Counted from the first letter of the stretch, positions 45,954 to 55,359 are shown. The stretch is DNA of 64,000 nucleotides from an uncultured delta proteobacterium (GCA_903835685.1 CAILNX010000030.1:62001-126000); one strand, 5' to 3'. Made by a program: numbers and translations. Notes: generated by a model not told the origin, from the sequence alone.

Positions 45954-47113
45954 ACATCCTGACCATCCCCCTGCGCAATTTGCGGCGCAAACTGGCCCGC
46001 ACCCTGCTCCTGCTCCTGGTCTTCGCCCTGGGCGTGACCTCCATCGTGGCCCTGAACCACGTGTCCACTGTCGTGGGCGAGAGCCTGGAAAAAAAGCTCA
46101 CGGCTTACGGGGCCAACATCCTCATCGCGCCCAAGGCCGAGACCCTGACCGTGAGCTACGGCGGGTTCTCCCTGGGCGACCTGCTCTTTGACCTGCACTA
46201 TCTGTCCGAGGCCGACAGCGTGGCCAAAATTCGAAATATCCACATGAAGGACCGCATCAGCGCCGTGGCCCCCAAGCTGGTGGTCCTGTCCAAGGTGGGC
46301 GAGGCCAGCCTGGGCCTGGTGGGCGTGCGCTTTGCCGAGGAACAGCTCATCAAGAGTTTCTGGGCCGTAAACGGTCGCATTCCCGAAGCCAAGGGCCAGG
46401 TCCTGGCCGGGGCGGACGTGGCCCGCACCTATGATCTTTCCCCGGGCAAGGCCCTGACCACCACCCTGGGGACCTTCACGGTCTCCGGGGTTCTGGAGCC
46501 CACGGGCGGGGACGACGACCACGTGCTTCTGATGGATTTGGGCGAACTCCAAACCCTGGCCGGAAAGCCCGACGCCGCCAGCTTCATTGAGGTGGCCGCC
46601 CTGTGCTCGGGCTGCCCCATTGACGAGATCATCACCGAGATCAGCCACAACCTGCACGGGGTGGAGATCAAGGCCTTGAGCAGCATCATCAAGCAGCGCA
46701 TGTTCTCCATCACCTTTGTGCAGCGCCTGGCCCTGATCTTAAGCCTGGTCATCCTGGTCACGGCCTGCTCCATGGTCGGGCTGTCCATGCTCTCGGCCGT
46801 GAACGAGCGCAAGAAGGAGATCGGCATTCTGCGCTCCCTCGGCTACTCCAAGGCGAACATCTTCAGCATTTTCAGCTTCGAGGCCCTGTTCCTGGGACTC
46901 AGCGCCGGGGTCCTCGGCTATGTCTCGGGATTTCTTTTGAGCTTCCCCATCCTGGACCTCCTGGGCATCCCGGACGAGGGACGGCTGGTGTTCAGTTGGG
47001 CGGCCTTTGCCCTGGCCTGCCTGCTCATCGCAGCCGTGTCCGTGCTCTCGGCCGCGCTTCCGGCCTACAAGGCCTCCCGGGTGGAGCCCTCGGAAGCCCT
47101 GGTCACCCTGTGA
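45950..47113 (+). CDS. ABC transporter permease, FtsX/MacB type
   Basis: 387 aa. First helix about 18-40, a large extracytoplasmic MacB-PCD-like domain (about 45-260) that includes an unusual CSGCPIDEI pair of cysteines, then three helices of the FtsX domain (from ALILSLVILVTACSM) with the conserved ERKKEIGILRSLGYSK loop. Such permeases act mechanically rather than as channels, for lipoprotein export, cell-envelope signalling or metal-linked systems. GTG start overlaps the small peptide. The matching ATPase follows after 132 bp. Confidence 0.9.
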   Translation: MNILTIPLRNLRRKLARTLLLLLVFALGVTSIVALNHVSTVVGESLEKKLTAYGANILIAPKAETLTVSYGGFSLGDLLFDLHYLSEADSVAKIRNIHMKDRISAVAPKLVVLSKVGEASLGLVGVRFAEEQLIKSFWAVNGRIPEAKGQVLAGADVARTYDLSPGKALTTTLGTFTVSGVLEPTGGDDDHVLLMDLGELQTLAGKPDAASFIEVAALCSGCPIDEIITEISHNLHGVEIKALSSIIKQRMFSITFVQRLALILSLVILVTACSMVGLSMLSAVNERKKEIGILRSLGYSKANIFSIFSFEALFLGLSAGVLGYVSGFLLSFPILDLLGIPDEGRLVFSWAAFALACLLIAAVSVLSAALPAYKASRVEPSEALVTL

Positions 47114-47245
47114 GCGGTTGGCCGCAGGAAGGCGAAAGGCAGAAGATAAGAAAATGAATTTTATTGATAAAAAAAATTCCGGGTGTCGCGGGGCAGACCC
47201 CAGGTGGCGCGACGTGGGAAACGGCCCCAGTGCCGGGAGAAACCA

Positions 47246-47926
47246 ATGCTAGAAGCCAAGAACCTAGTGAGGCGCTTCGCCTCGGACGGAACCGAGACCC
47301 TGGTCCTGGACGACGTGTCCCTGGACGTTCCGGCCGGGCGCTTCGTGTCCATCGTGGGCCGCTCGGGCTCGGGCAAGACCACGCTGCTCAATGTCCTGTC
47401 CACCCTCCTGGCCCCGGACGCGGGCCTGGTTCAGTACCAGGGCCGGGACCTGGCCCGCATCCCGGAAAAGGACTTGAACGCCCTGCGCCGCCAGGATTTC
47501 GCGGTGATCTTCCAGTTCCACTACCTCCTGCCCTATCTGACCGCCCTGGAGAACACCCTTCTGCCCTTCATGGCCGGGCTTGCCCCGGTGTCCCGGGCCA
47601 GGCGCGAGGAGGCCCGGGCCAGCCTGGCCCGGGTGGGCCTTGCGGGCAAGGAGGACCGTTTGCCCGGCCAGCTCTCGGGCGGGGAGCAGCAGCGGGTGGC
47701 CATTGCCCGGGCCCTGGTCAAGAAGGCCAAGATCCTGTTCGCGGACGAGCCCACGGGCAGCCTGGACAAGAAAACCGGGGAGAGCGTCATGGGCCTGATG
47801 AAGGACCTGAACCAACAGGAAGGCCTGACCGTGGTCATGGTCACCCACGACCTGGGCTATGCGGCCTACGGGGACCAGGTGGTGGAGATCGAGGACGGGC
47901 GGATTACCGGGGTGCGGGAGGTCTAG
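47246..47926 (+). CDS. ABC transporter ATPase, LolD/MacB-like
   Basis: 226 aa. Walker A GRSGSGKTTLL, Q-loop FQFHYLLPYLTALEN, signature LSGGEQQRVAIARAL, Walker B ILFADEPTGSLD and switch His in VTHDLGYA are all intact. Partner of the upstream FtsX-type permease. GGGAGA lies 5 bases before the ATG. The 132-bp gap before it is AT-rich (47140-47180), unusual within an operon, and may contain an internal promoter or attenuator. Confidence 0.95.
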   Translation: MLEAKNLVRRFASDGTETLVLDDVSLDVPAGRFVSIVGRSGSGKTTLLNVLSTLLAPDAGLVQYQGRDLARIPEKDLNALRRQDFAVIFQFHYLLPYLTALENTLLPFMAGLAPVSRARREEARASLARVGLAGKEDRLPGQLSGGEQQRVAIARALVKKAKILFADEPTGSLDKKTGESVMGLMKDLNQQEGLTVVMVTHDLGYAAYGDQVVEIEDGRITGVREV

Positions 47927-48627
47927 ACCTTTTCGCTCAGCCCCCGCCTTCGCCTGACCCAGCCCACAGCCTTTTTCACCACCAGGGGGAAGAGGCCCAA
48001 GGCGGCGAAGGACAGGATAAGCCCTGGGGAGAGGATGCCGGACAGGGAGTCCAGGCGGCCCAGTTCACTGCCTGCGTTCAAATAGACCAGGGTGCCGGGA
48101 AGCATGCCCAGTTGGGACACCCCGTAGAAGGTGGTCAGGCGCATGGGGGTCAGGCCCACCAGCAGGTTGATGGCGAAAAAGGGAACCACCGGGATGAGGC
48201 GCAGGGTGAAGAGGTAGAAGGCCCCTTCGGCCGCGATGCCCTGCTCCACCTTGGCCAGCCGTTCGCCCAGGCGTCGGCGCACCCAGTCCCGGAACAGGTA
48301 GCGGGACAGGCCGCAGGCGCACGTGGCCCCGATGGAGCTGGCAAAGGACACCAGGACCGTGCCGGTGACCAGGCCGAACAAGGCCCCGGCCGCCAGGCTC
48401 ATGACCGCAGCCCCGGGCAGGTTCAGGGCCACCACCACCACGTAGAAGAGGAAAAAGCCACCGAGCACGGTGACGGGGCTTTCCGCGTACAGGGTCTGGA
48501 ACCCGGCCTGTCCGGCCTTGAGGGCGGAGAGCGAGAGGTGCCGGTGCAGGCCCAAGCCGAAGAACAGGGCGATCAGGGCGGCCAGTCCGGCCAGCACCGC
48601 CATCCGCTTCCACTGCCCGCTGTTCAT
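47923..48627 (-). CDS. TVP38/TMEM64 family membrane protein
   Basis: 234 aa with six hydrophobic segments and the SNARE-associated (DedA-like) core: AVMSLAAGALFGLVTG, then the FxxRLIPVVPFFAINLL motif. Members are thought to act on lipids or small molecules across membranes; no specific substrate is known. Convergent with the ABC ATPase gene, overlapping by 4 bases. Monocistronic. Confidence 0.9.
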   Translation of the reverse strand: MNSGQWKRMAVLAGLAALIALFFGLGLHRHLSLSALKAGQAGFQTLYAESPVTVLGGFFLFYVVVVALNLPGAAVMSLAAGALFGLVTGTVLVSFASSIGATCACGLSRYLFRDWVRRRLGERLAKVEQGIAAEGAFYLFTLRLIPVVPFFAINLLVGLTPMRLTTFYGVSQLGMLPGTLVYLNAGSELGRLDSLSGILSPGLILSFAALGLFPLVVKKAVGWVRRRRGLSEKV

Positions 48628-48734
48628 GCCCGTTGCCCCGCACGTTTCGTTTGCCGCCTCGGTTCGGATAGCACGGGCGGTATTCTCAGCCTGGCATCCC
48701 CCCGAAGACGGGGAGAGAAATAAACTGAGTAACT

Positions 48735-48770
48735 ATTTAATTATTTTAATTTATTTTCTTCTTTCTTGGG
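48735..48770 (-). repeat. A+T-rich 3' element, minus strand
   Basis: A block of nearly pure A/T (CTATTTAATTATTTTAATTT and following TTTTCTTCTTTCTT) 21-56 bp beyond the stop of the C_GCAxxG_C_C gene. Pairing is irregular, but position and composition fit the AT-rich 3' family. Confidence 0.4.
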
Positions 48771-48790
48771 CGGCCCAAGCCTGCCCGCCC

Positions 48791-49381
48791 CTACCCGATC
48801 TTATCCGCCAGCCTCCGCAGAAGCGCGGCCAGGAACGAGGGCTTGCGCTCAAGGCCCTGAATGTCCATGCCCTCGGCCAGTTCCGGCCTGCGCTCCAGGA
48901 TGAGACGGGCGGCCGTCTCCCCGGCCTGGCCGGTGAAGCCCGCGCACTGGGTGAAATGCTCGGTCGAGCCCTGGACCACGTCCTTGCACAGCACCCGGCA
49001 GCAGGTGGCCTTGTTGGCCGCCTTGAAGGCGTCGTGCAACTCGTGGGCGGCCTTGCGCACCTCCCGGCGCGGCCCGTGCCCGGCCAGATACAGGCCCAGG
49101 CCCAAGGCCCCCCCGCTCACGGCCCCGCACACACAGCCCGCCCGGCCCAGGCCCTCGGGAAAGGGCGCGGCCAGACCCAGGGCCTGCTCCCGAGTCAGGC
49201 TGCCCCCAAAGGCCTCCACCAGGGCGGCCAGAATGGCCTCGGAGCAGAGCATCTCCCGGCTCTGAAACAGGGCCTTGGCCCTCTGCCCAACCGCGTGCGC
49301 CGGGTCAGACGACAGGGCGGCTCTCTCCTGTGGCGAGTCGGCCGCAGGGACCTGAGCTGTTCCGGGCGCGTCGGCCATCAT
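48791..49381 (-). CDS. C_GCAxxG_C_C family redox-type protein
   Basis: 196 aa. The family name pattern appears as LCSEAI, GRAGCVCGAVSGG, CCRVLC and QCAGFTG, the arrangement of cysteines in PF09719, found in anaerobes and thought to bind a cluster or react with thiols. The first 35 residues are a low-complexity Ala/Pro/Ser stretch. Its ATG overlaps the stop of the MoaE-like gene (TGATG), so both are coupled. Confidence 0.85.
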   Translation of the reverse strand: MMADAPGTAQVPAADSPQERAALSSDPAHAVGQRAKALFQSREMLCSEAILAALVEAFGGSLTREQALGLAAPFPEGLGRAGCVCGAVSGGALGLGLYLAGHGPRREVRKAAHELHDAFKAANKATCCRVLCKDVVQGSTEHFTQCAGFTGQAGETAARLILERRPELAEGMDIQGLERKPSFLAALLRRLADKIG

Positions 49382-49743
49382 CAGGCCAGGATTTCCTTTT
49401 TGGCCACGGCCTCGGCCTTGATCCGGTCCAGAAGCTCGGACAGGGCGGCCTTGACGTTCTCGCGCAGGTCTCCGGCCACCACCAGGAACAACAGGTCGTC
49501 GCCCGGGACGAACCGGCCGGTGCGGGCCTCGGCCAGGACCCGGAAAATGCCCGGCCTGGACTCGAACTCCTTGCGGATAGCCTCCACCTTGGCCTGGTCC
49601 GGGGCGATCTCCACGGCCACGACCTTGCGGCCGTCCTTGCGCGAGGTGCCCCGCACCACCCCGTTGTGCACCAGAACCATGCCCACCTTTTCCGTGAATC
49701 CGGGCTCTTTTTTCAGAGCCGCCAGGGTCGCGCTGATATCCAT
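49381..49743 (-). CDS. MoaE-like molybdopterin synthase large-subunit protein
   Basis: 120 aa with the MoaE layout: N-terminal VGMVLVHNGVVRG, VVAVEIA, and C-terminal GDDLLFLVVAGDLRENV followed by the Lys-bearing DRIKAEAVAKKE. MoaE forms molybdopterin synthase with MoaD. Here it is shorter than typical enzymes (about 140-150 aa) and no moaD adjoins, so full activity is uncertain. GGAG precedes the start. Confidence 0.8.
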   Translation of the reverse strand: MDISATLAALKKEPGFTEKVGMVLVHNGVVRGTSRKDGRKVVAVEIAPDQAKVEAIRKEFESRPGIFRVLAEARTGRFVPGDDLLFLVVAGDLRENVKAALSELLDRIKAEAVAKKEILA

Positions 49744-49833
49744 GTTGGTACTCCGGTTTCCCGATAGCTAATCCGCCCGTGCCCCTGGGTCAAGGGCATG
49801 GGCTGGTATGGGGTCTTCAAGGGGGAATGGGGA

Positions 49834-50550
49834 CTACCTGGCGGCCAGGGCCTCTTCGTCGGTGTCGTAGAGGTTGACCAGTTCGGTGATGCCCACGATG
49901 GTGAACACCTTTTTGAAATTCTCCGAGAGCCCGGCCAGGGCCATGTCCCGGCCCTGTTCCCGGGCGTCCAGGAGGATGTGGGTCAGGATGGCGATCCCGG
50001 CCCCGTTGATGGAGGCCGAGTCGTCGAAATGCAGGAGGATGCGGTCCTTGCCCAGGGCCACGGCCTCTTTGTAGGCGCTCAGCAGAAAGGCCTCGGACTG
50101 GGAGGTCAGGTTGCCCTTGATGGAGATGATGGCCGCGCCGCCGTAGGTGGACACCTCCACCTCGTTCATCCGGCTCTGGGCCAGGGCGAGGCGCTCCTCG
50201 GCCCGCTTCAGGGCCTGGCTCAAGGTCTGGCGCTGGATGGGCTTGTTGATGAAGTCCGTGGCGTCCAGGTTCAAGGCCCGGATGGCCAGGTCCATGTCCC
50301 CGTGCCCGGTGATGACGATGACCTCGGCCCGGGGGTCGCGCTCCTTGATCTGGCGCAGAACCTCGATGCCGTCCATGCCGGGCATCTTGATGTCCGTCAG
50401 CACGATGTCCGGGGCGTCCCGCTCAAAGGCCGCCAGACCTTCCTCCCCGTCCCGGGCGGCCAGGACCTTGTAGCCGTAAGCCTCGAGCATGAGGGAGAAC
50501 ATCTCCAGGGTGGGTTCTTCGTCGTCGATGATGAGCACGGTCTTTTGCAT
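49834..50550 (-). CDS. Response regulator with C-terminal STAS domain
   Basis: 238 aa. Receiver domain (1-125) with the phosphoacceptor Asp in IVLTDIKMPGMDG and the Lys in FINKPIQ; a STAS anti-sigma-antagonist-like domain follows (about 133-230: ISIKGNL, LLHFDDSASINGAGIAIL). The conserved Ser in DDSASINGAG is in the position phosphorylated by anti-sigma kinases. Output is thus probably by protein-protein contact, not DNA binding. Last gene of a binding protein-kinase-regulator operon (19-bp gap). Confidence 0.93.
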   Translation of the reverse strand: MQKTVLIIDDEEPTLEMFSLMLEAYGYKVLAARDGEEGLAAFERDAPDIVLTDIKMPGMDGIEVLRQIKERDPRAEVIVITGHGDMDLAIRALNLDATDFINKPIQRQTLSQALKRAEERLALAQSRMNEVEVSTYGGAAIISIKGNLTSQSEAFLLSAYKEAVALGKDRILLHFDDSASINGAGIAILTHILLDAREQGRDMALAGLSENFKKVFTIVGITELVNLYDTDEEALAAR

Positions 50551-50569
50551 GAATGATCCTTCGCGGACG

Positions 50570-52555
50570 TTATGCGGCTGCCGGGAAGCGTACGGTGAAG
50601 GTGGTGCCTTCCTTGACCTTGCTGTCGATGGTCAGCACCCCCCCGTAGTCCTTGACGATGCCGTAGATGATGGCCAGGCCCAGGCCCATGCCCTTGCCCG
50701 CCTCCTTGGTGGTGAAGAAGGGCTCGAAAATCTTGTCCCGCACTGCGGCCGGGATGCCCACTCCGGTGTCCTTCACGGAAATGCACACCGAGGCCCCCTC
50801 CACCCAGGTGCTCAGGGTGATGACCCGGGCCACGGCCTTGTCCTCGCCCTTTTCGTTGATGGCGTCGCGGGCGTTGGTCACCAGGTTGAAGAAGACCTGC
50901 TGGAGCCGATTGTCGTGGGCCAGGACCGGGGGCGCGTTCTCGGCCAGGTCCAGCTCCAGGCGGATGTTCTCCAGTTCGAGCTGCTTGCGCACGATGGTCA
51001 GCATGCCCTGGATGGCCTGGCTGACGTTCACCTTCTCCTTGAGCAGTCCCGCCTTGCGGCCAAAGGAGCGCAGGGTCTGGATGATCTCGGCCGCCCGGTC
51101 CACCTGGGCGCTGATCTGGGTGACCACCCGGTAGAAATTCTCCTTGGGCACGTCCATGTCCCGCTCGTTCATGAGCATGAGGAACTCGCTGCCCATCTTG
51201 ATGGCGTTCAAGGGCTGGTTCAGTTCGTGGGCGATGCCCGCGCTCATCTCGCCCAGGGACTTCATCTTGCTGGCCTGGATGAGCTGGGCATCCTTCTCCA
51301 TCATCTCGGTCACGTCCGTGGCCGCGATGATGATGGCCGCCTGGCCCCGATAGGTGGTGGAGCAGGCGTGGATGTTCACGAAAAAGGGGCGCTGGCCCTT
51401 TTTGTAGTGCAGGAGCTTGGGCGCGTTGATGCAGGCCGAGCCCATGTCCGGCCGGTCGAAATAGGCCAGGAAATCCAGGTTCTGCTCCGGTCCCAAATCC
51501 ACGAAGGAGCGGCCCACCAGTTCCTCCTTGGCGAACCCGTAGATCTCCTGGGCCCGGGGGTTGGCGTCCAGGATGGCGTAGGACTTGAAATCAATGACAA
51601 AGATGGGGTCCGGCCCGGAGTCGAACAGGGAGCGGTACTTCTCTTCGGACTCGCGCAACCTTCGGCGGTAGAGCTTGATGCTCCAGACCATGTTCCGGAA
51701 GGAGTCGGCCAGTTGGACCACCTCATCCCCCCGGCGCTTGCGGTAGAACACGCATTTCTTGCAGGTGCGCAGGGTCTCGGGCAGGGCCTGCTGACTGGCG
51801 GCCGCAGCCGAGAGGTCGAAACTCCAGCAGGGCAGATCGGTGTTGGTGTAGGCCGGGCAGGCGGCCGTGTCCCAGCCCTCGTCCTGTCCGGTCAGATCCA
51901 GCTTGATGTCGAAATTGCCCCGGGACAGCTCGTCCGCCACCCGGGTCAGTTTGGAGATGGGCATGGTGATGTGCCGGGAGATGCGCGTGCTGATGAAGAA
52001 GATGATCAGGATGATGGCCGAGATGAATCCCAGAAAAGTGAAGCGCAGCTTGGCGATGAGGCTGTCGATGTGCTTCATGGACAGGCCCACGTGCACGGTC
52101 CCGATGCGATACAACCCCTCGCTGATGGGCACGGAGATGTCCGTCACCGGCTGGTCCTCCAGCACCAATTGGCGCACGTTCCTGGTCTGGTCCGCCGGAA
52201 ATTCGCTGCTGGACAAAATCTCCTTGGGAAAGGCCCGCACAAAGGAGTGGGAAAGGATCTGGCCCTTGGTGTCCGTAACGTAAATGTAGGAAATGAGGTA
52301 CTTGCGCTCGCGGAGCATGGCCTCGTCAAAGATCAGGGCCAGGAGCTGGGGGGAGTTCTTGTCCAGGATGAAGGCCCCGCCGCGCTCGGCAATGGACCCG
52401 GCAATGGCGCTGCCGCGCATCTCCAGCTCGCCCGTCAAGGAGGAGACCAGGATGAAGCGGGTCAGGAAGGCGATGGCCACGCTGATGGCCACGATCACGG
52501 CCAGGATGGAGAAGACGATCTTGTTCTTCAGGCTGATGTTGGTGAGTCGTTTCAT
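50570..52555 (-). CDS. Sensor histidine kinase with Cys-rich insert after HAMP
   Basis: 661 aa. Membrane helices at about 12-33 and 170-190 flank an extracytoplasmic sensor; a HAMP start ([20 protein letters not shown]) is followed by an insert with four cysteines ([12 protein letters not shown] and CKKC, about residues 230-265), then PAS ([12 protein letters not shown], about 305-420), HisKA with His in [18 protein letters not shown], and HATPase_c ([34 protein letters not shown]). The Cys insert could hold a metal or redox switch. Its ATG overlaps the stop of the upstream binding-protein gene. Confidence 0.93.
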   Translation of the reverse strand: MKRLTNISLKNKIVFSILAVIVAISVAIAFLTRFILVSSLTGELEMRGSAIAGSIAERGGAFILDKNSPQLLALIFDEAMLRERKYLISYIYVTDTKGQILSHSFVRAFPKEILSSSEFPADQTRNVRQLVLEDQPVTDISVPISEGLYRIGTVHVGLSMKHIDSLIAKLRFTFLGFISAIILIIFFISTRISRHITMPISKLTRVADELSRGNFDIKLDLTGQDEGWDTAACPAYTNTDLPCWSFDLSAAAASQQALPETLRTCKKCVFYRKRRGDEVVQLADSFRNMVWSIKLYRRRLRESEEKYRSLFDSGPDPIFVIDFKSYAILDANPRAQEIYGFAKEELVGRSFVDLGPEQNLDFLAYFDRPDMGSACINAPKLLHYKKGQRPFFVNIHACSTTYRGQAAIIIAATDVTEMMEKDAQLIQASKMKSLGEMSAGIAHELNQPLNAIKMGSEFLMLMNERDMDVPKENFYRVVTQISAQVDRAAEIIQTLRSFGRKAGLLKEKVNVSQAIQGMLTIVRKQLELENIRLELDLAENAPPVLAHDNRLQQVFFNLVTNARDAINEKGEDKAVARVITLSTWVEGASVCISVKDTGVGIPAAVRDKIFEPFFTTKEAGKGMGLGLAIIYGIVKDYGGVLTIDSKVKEGTTFTVRFPAAA

Positions 52556-53790
52556 GGGGTCTTCCCCCCGGCCAGGCGTTCCTTGCTGCGCTCAAAGGCC
52601 TGGCGCACGCCCTGCCAGTCCCCGATAAGAGTGAAACGCTCGTTCTCCAGCCGGGTCAGGTACACCCGGTCCATGCCCTGATGGTCCGTGGCCGAAAAGC
52701 TTATGTCGATGTCCGGGCCAGGCTTGAAGGCGTGCATGGACTCGATGGCCTCGATGAACCGCTCCCGGGTGATCTCCCGCCCGGCGCGGCGCAGGCCCTC
52801 GACCAGGACCCGGGCGTTGATGTAGCCCTCCAGGCCCACGTAATTGGGGGTGTCGTCCGGGAAGGAGCGCTTCAGGTGGGTCATGTACTCCGAGGCCCCG
52901 CCCGGCCGATCCGGCGGGGGCACCACCTGGGACATGATCACGATGCTCTTGTCCGTCGGCCCCAGCCTGCGGGCCAGTTCCTCGGCGCCCACAAAGGACA
53001 CGGTGTAGAAAATGGGGGCAAAGGCCCCCTCCTCGGCCAGGCGGATGAACCGGGCGCAGGGATCAGCGGTCCCGATCATGACCACGGCCTCGGCCCCGGA
53101 CTTCTCGATGCGGGCGTAGCCCTCCTCCACCTCAGCGGTCCCGCGCACATAGGACCCGCGGGCCACGGGCTCCAGCCCGAAGCCCTTCAAGGCCAGTTCG
53201 GCCCCGGTCAGCCCGTCGAACCCGTAGGCGTCATACTGATAGAAGACCGCGATCTTCTTGATCCCCAAATCACTGACCAGATGGCGCACGGCCGTGGCCG
53301 TCTCCTGGTAGTAGGAGGTGCGCACGTTGATGATGTGCCGGTTGAAGGGCTCGCGCAGGGCCTTGGCCCCGGTGAACATGCCCAGAAGCGGGATGCCGGC
53401 CTCCTCCACCATGGGCAGGATCTTCACCGTGGTGGGCGTGCCCACGTAGCTGAACAGGGCGAAGACCTTGTCCTCCACGATGAGGCGCTGGGTGTTGGCC
53501 AGGCAGCGGGGCGGGTCATAGGCGTCGTCATAGGCCTTGACCCTGATCTTGCGGCCGAAAACCCCGCCCTCTTCCTCGTTCACGTGATTGATGTAGGACA
53601 GAGCCCCGCGCAGGGTCTGGGTGCCCAGATATCCGGCGTGCCCCTCCAGGGCCAGGGAAGAGCCCAAAAGGATCTCGGAGTCGGAAACGCCGGGCGTGAT
53701 CTGGTCCGGCTTGACGGCCCGATCCTGGCCCTCGCAGGCCGCCAGGGCCAGGAAAAGGAGCAGGCCCAGGGCCAGGGGTCTGAATTTCAC
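52552..53790 (-). CDS. ABC-type branched-chain amino-acid-like binding lipoprotein
   Basis: 412 aa. A lipoprotein signal with lipobox LALAAC (Cys19) anchors a type I periplasmic-binding fold (Peripla_BP_6): ILLGSSLALEGHAG, GGVFGRKIRVKAYDDAYDP, FALFSYVGTPTT. No permease or ATPase genes adjoin. Instead it is cotranscribed with a histidine kinase and a regulator, so it probably works as a ligand-sensing partner of the kinase. GTG start at 53790 with a GGAG site. Confidence 0.93.
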   Translation of the reverse strand: MKFRPLALGLLLFLALAACEGQDRAVKPDQITPGVSDSEILLGSSLALEGHAGYLGTQTLRGALSYINHVNEEEGGVFGRKIRVKAYDDAYDPPRCLANTQRLIVEDKVFALFSYVGTPTTVKILPMVEEAGIPLLGMFTGAKALREPFNRHIINVRTSYYQETATAVRHLVSDLGIKKIAVFYQYDAYGFDGLTGAELALKGFGLEPVARGSYVRGTAEVEEGYARIEKSGAEAVVMIGTADPCARFIRLAEEGAFAPIFYTVSFVGAEELARRLGPTDKSIVIMSQVVPPPDRPGGASEYMTHLKRSFPDDTPNYVGLEGYINARVLVEGLRRAGREITRERFIEAIESMHAFKPGPDIDISFSATDHQGMDRVYLTRLENERFTLIGDWQGVRQAFERSKERLAGGKTP

Positions 53791-54401
53791 TGAAACAGGC
53801 TCCAGCTTCGCAGGATAATGGAGCCACCCCTACACCAAAACCCCGGTCCAGACAATGCGCCCAGGGAGAAAACCCTTACTCCTCTCCCCTGGCTTGCGGG
53901 TTGGCCCGGCCAGACCCCAGAGTTTCATGTATTGATGACTACACGATTTCTTATTGAATTTTTCGTGCTCCCCTTCTATGCACCAGGGACAGACAGCGAC
54001 GAGTGCAAGGTGAGAAAAGGTTTTATTGTGACCTGACACCATCCGCCCCTGGGCGGACCAAGGGATCACCCCTGTTGCAAGACGTGACGGAATTGCAGAA
54101 CTCATCCTTGCCCGCCGTCCTGGCCAAAAGTACTCCCTCCCCAGCCCGTCTTTGCTGTTCCAAAGACAGTACTTCGATAGCGTATTCGCCCTGCATCAAG
54201 TTTCATTAAATAGTACATGGTACGTTTATTTTTAAAAATCGGCGGCAAAAAGCGGACGAGGCCTCCGGTCCAGCCGGGCCTTTTCCCAGGCCCTGGCTGT
54301 GCGGGCCAGGGCCGCATTGACCTGGGCCAGGGTCGTGTTTATCATGGCCGCCCAGGGGCTGTCCCTCCCCCGGGTCGCCGCGCTGAAGGAACGTAAAGGC
54401 C
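53791..54401. other. 611-bp AT-richer intergenic region
   Basis: No gene I can support. It is clearly lower in GC than its surroundings, especially 53925-53980 and 54190-54240. Visible items: a weak sigma70-like pair TTGAAT-N17-TATGCA near 53954-53982, AGTACT at about 54129 and 54168, and a GTACATGGTAC near-palindrome at 54213-54223. Two short minus-strand frames (54102-54206 and 53830-54105) overlap by ATGA but lack ribosome sites and recognisable products. Could be a degraded gene or a regulatory or ncRNA region. Confidence 0.5.
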
Positions 54402-55181
54402 ATGGCCGAGAGCACCGAGAGCAAACAGCCGCCCAAGACAGAGCCCCCCAAATCCGGGCTGGGGGGTTTCGGCTGGCTTTTGACCGACTCCGAGCAGCGG
54501 TCCCTGCTCAACACCATGGCTATCGGCATCATCCTCATCGAGTTCGCGGTCACGGTTTTCGCCGTGGGGTCCTGCATCGCCAGCGCCCAGACCCTGGCCG
54601 ACGGGTCCGTAAGCTTCCGCTTCCCCTGGGCCGCCTATCTGGTGGCCGTGCTCCTGGCCCCGGTGGCCGTGATGTTCGTGGCCCACATCATCGACCTGGG
54701 ATTTTCCCGCATGGTCAAGGGCGATCCGGCCCTGGACCCGGAAAAGATGAAGACCCTGCCCCTGGGCCTGCAGAAGCTCATCGCCCTGGTGCACGGCGCG
54801 CCCACCATCATCCTCCTGGGCGGGGTCCTGGTCCTGGGCATCCTGCTCTACTACCTGGATGCGGTCATGGGCTTTGTGGTCCGGCTGGGGGACAACGCGG
54901 AGAAAGTGGCCCTGTGGGCCACCATCGGCCTGGTCACGGCCTGGTGCGTGAGCTACCTGGCCCGCATGTGGTTCTTGTACAAGACCCGGCGGATGCAGGA
55001 GGAATACGCCTTCCGCCGGGAGGTGCTGGAGCGCACGGGCATTGTCATTACCGACGCGGCCTCGGTGGCTTCGAGCCGTCCGGCTCCGGCCCTGGAGGAG
55101 GCCACGGTGCAACGGGCCATTGACGTGTCCCCGACCCCGCGCAAACGGCTGCCCCCGGGTCCTGGTCCCGAGGCCGATTGA
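54402..55181 (+). CDS. Hypothetical inner-membrane protein, four helices
   Basis: 259 aa. An N-terminal Lys/Pro-rich cytoplasmic segment of about 30 residues is followed by four hydrophobic stretches (about 38-60, 75-100, 130-155, 165-185) and a charged C-terminal tail with a Pro-rich end. No family recognised. The ATG lies 14 bases after an AAGGAA site, slightly far. Followed by an AT-rich 3' element. Confidence 0.75.
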   Translation: MAESTESKQPPKTEPPKSGLGGFGWLLTDSEQRSLLNTMAIGIILIEFAVTVFAVGSCIASAQTLADGSVSFRFPWAAYLVAVLLAPVAVMFVAHIIDLGFSRMVKGDPALDPEKMKTLPLGLQKLIALVHGAPTIILLGGVLVLGILLYYLDAVMGFVVRLGDNAEKVALWATIGLVTAWCVSYLARMWFLYKTRRMQEEYAFRREVLERTGIVITDAASVASSRPAPALEEATVQRAIDVSPTPRKRLPPGPGPEAD

Positions 55182-55235
55182 CAGGGCAATTTTGGCCCGC
55201 TAGGGTGGCTTCCTCCAAACAGCCCCCTGGGAAAA

Positions 55236-55259
55236 GAAGAAAAAGATAATATTTTCTTT
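55236..55259 (+). repeat. A+T-rich 3' element after the membrane protein gene
   Basis: AAGAAGAAAAAGATAATA paired imperfectly with TTTTCTTT, 54 bp after the stop. Same composition and placement as the other AT-rich hairpins; imperfect stem. Confidence 0.45.
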
Positions 55260-55359
55260 GGATTACCCACTGTGGACGGCAACGAGGGGACTTGCGGACG
55301 CGATGCGGGTTTTGTAGGGCCAGCGCGTTCTGAAAAAACCGCCCAGCGCCGGAGGACCG

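Noticed and set aside
47154-47252. 33-codon frame (starting MNFIDKKNSG) before the ABC ATPase
   Set aside because: No normal ribosome site, composition changes abruptly from AT-rich to GC-rich, and no recognisable feature; more likely part of the AT-rich intergenic element.
53938-54036. 33-codon plus-strand frame starting MTTRFLIEFF
   Set aside because: No ribosome site and no support from context.
53830-54206. Two short minus-strand frames overlapping by ATGA in the 610-bp gap
   Set aside because: Neither has a ribosome site or family resemblance; the overlap alone is not enough to call genes.
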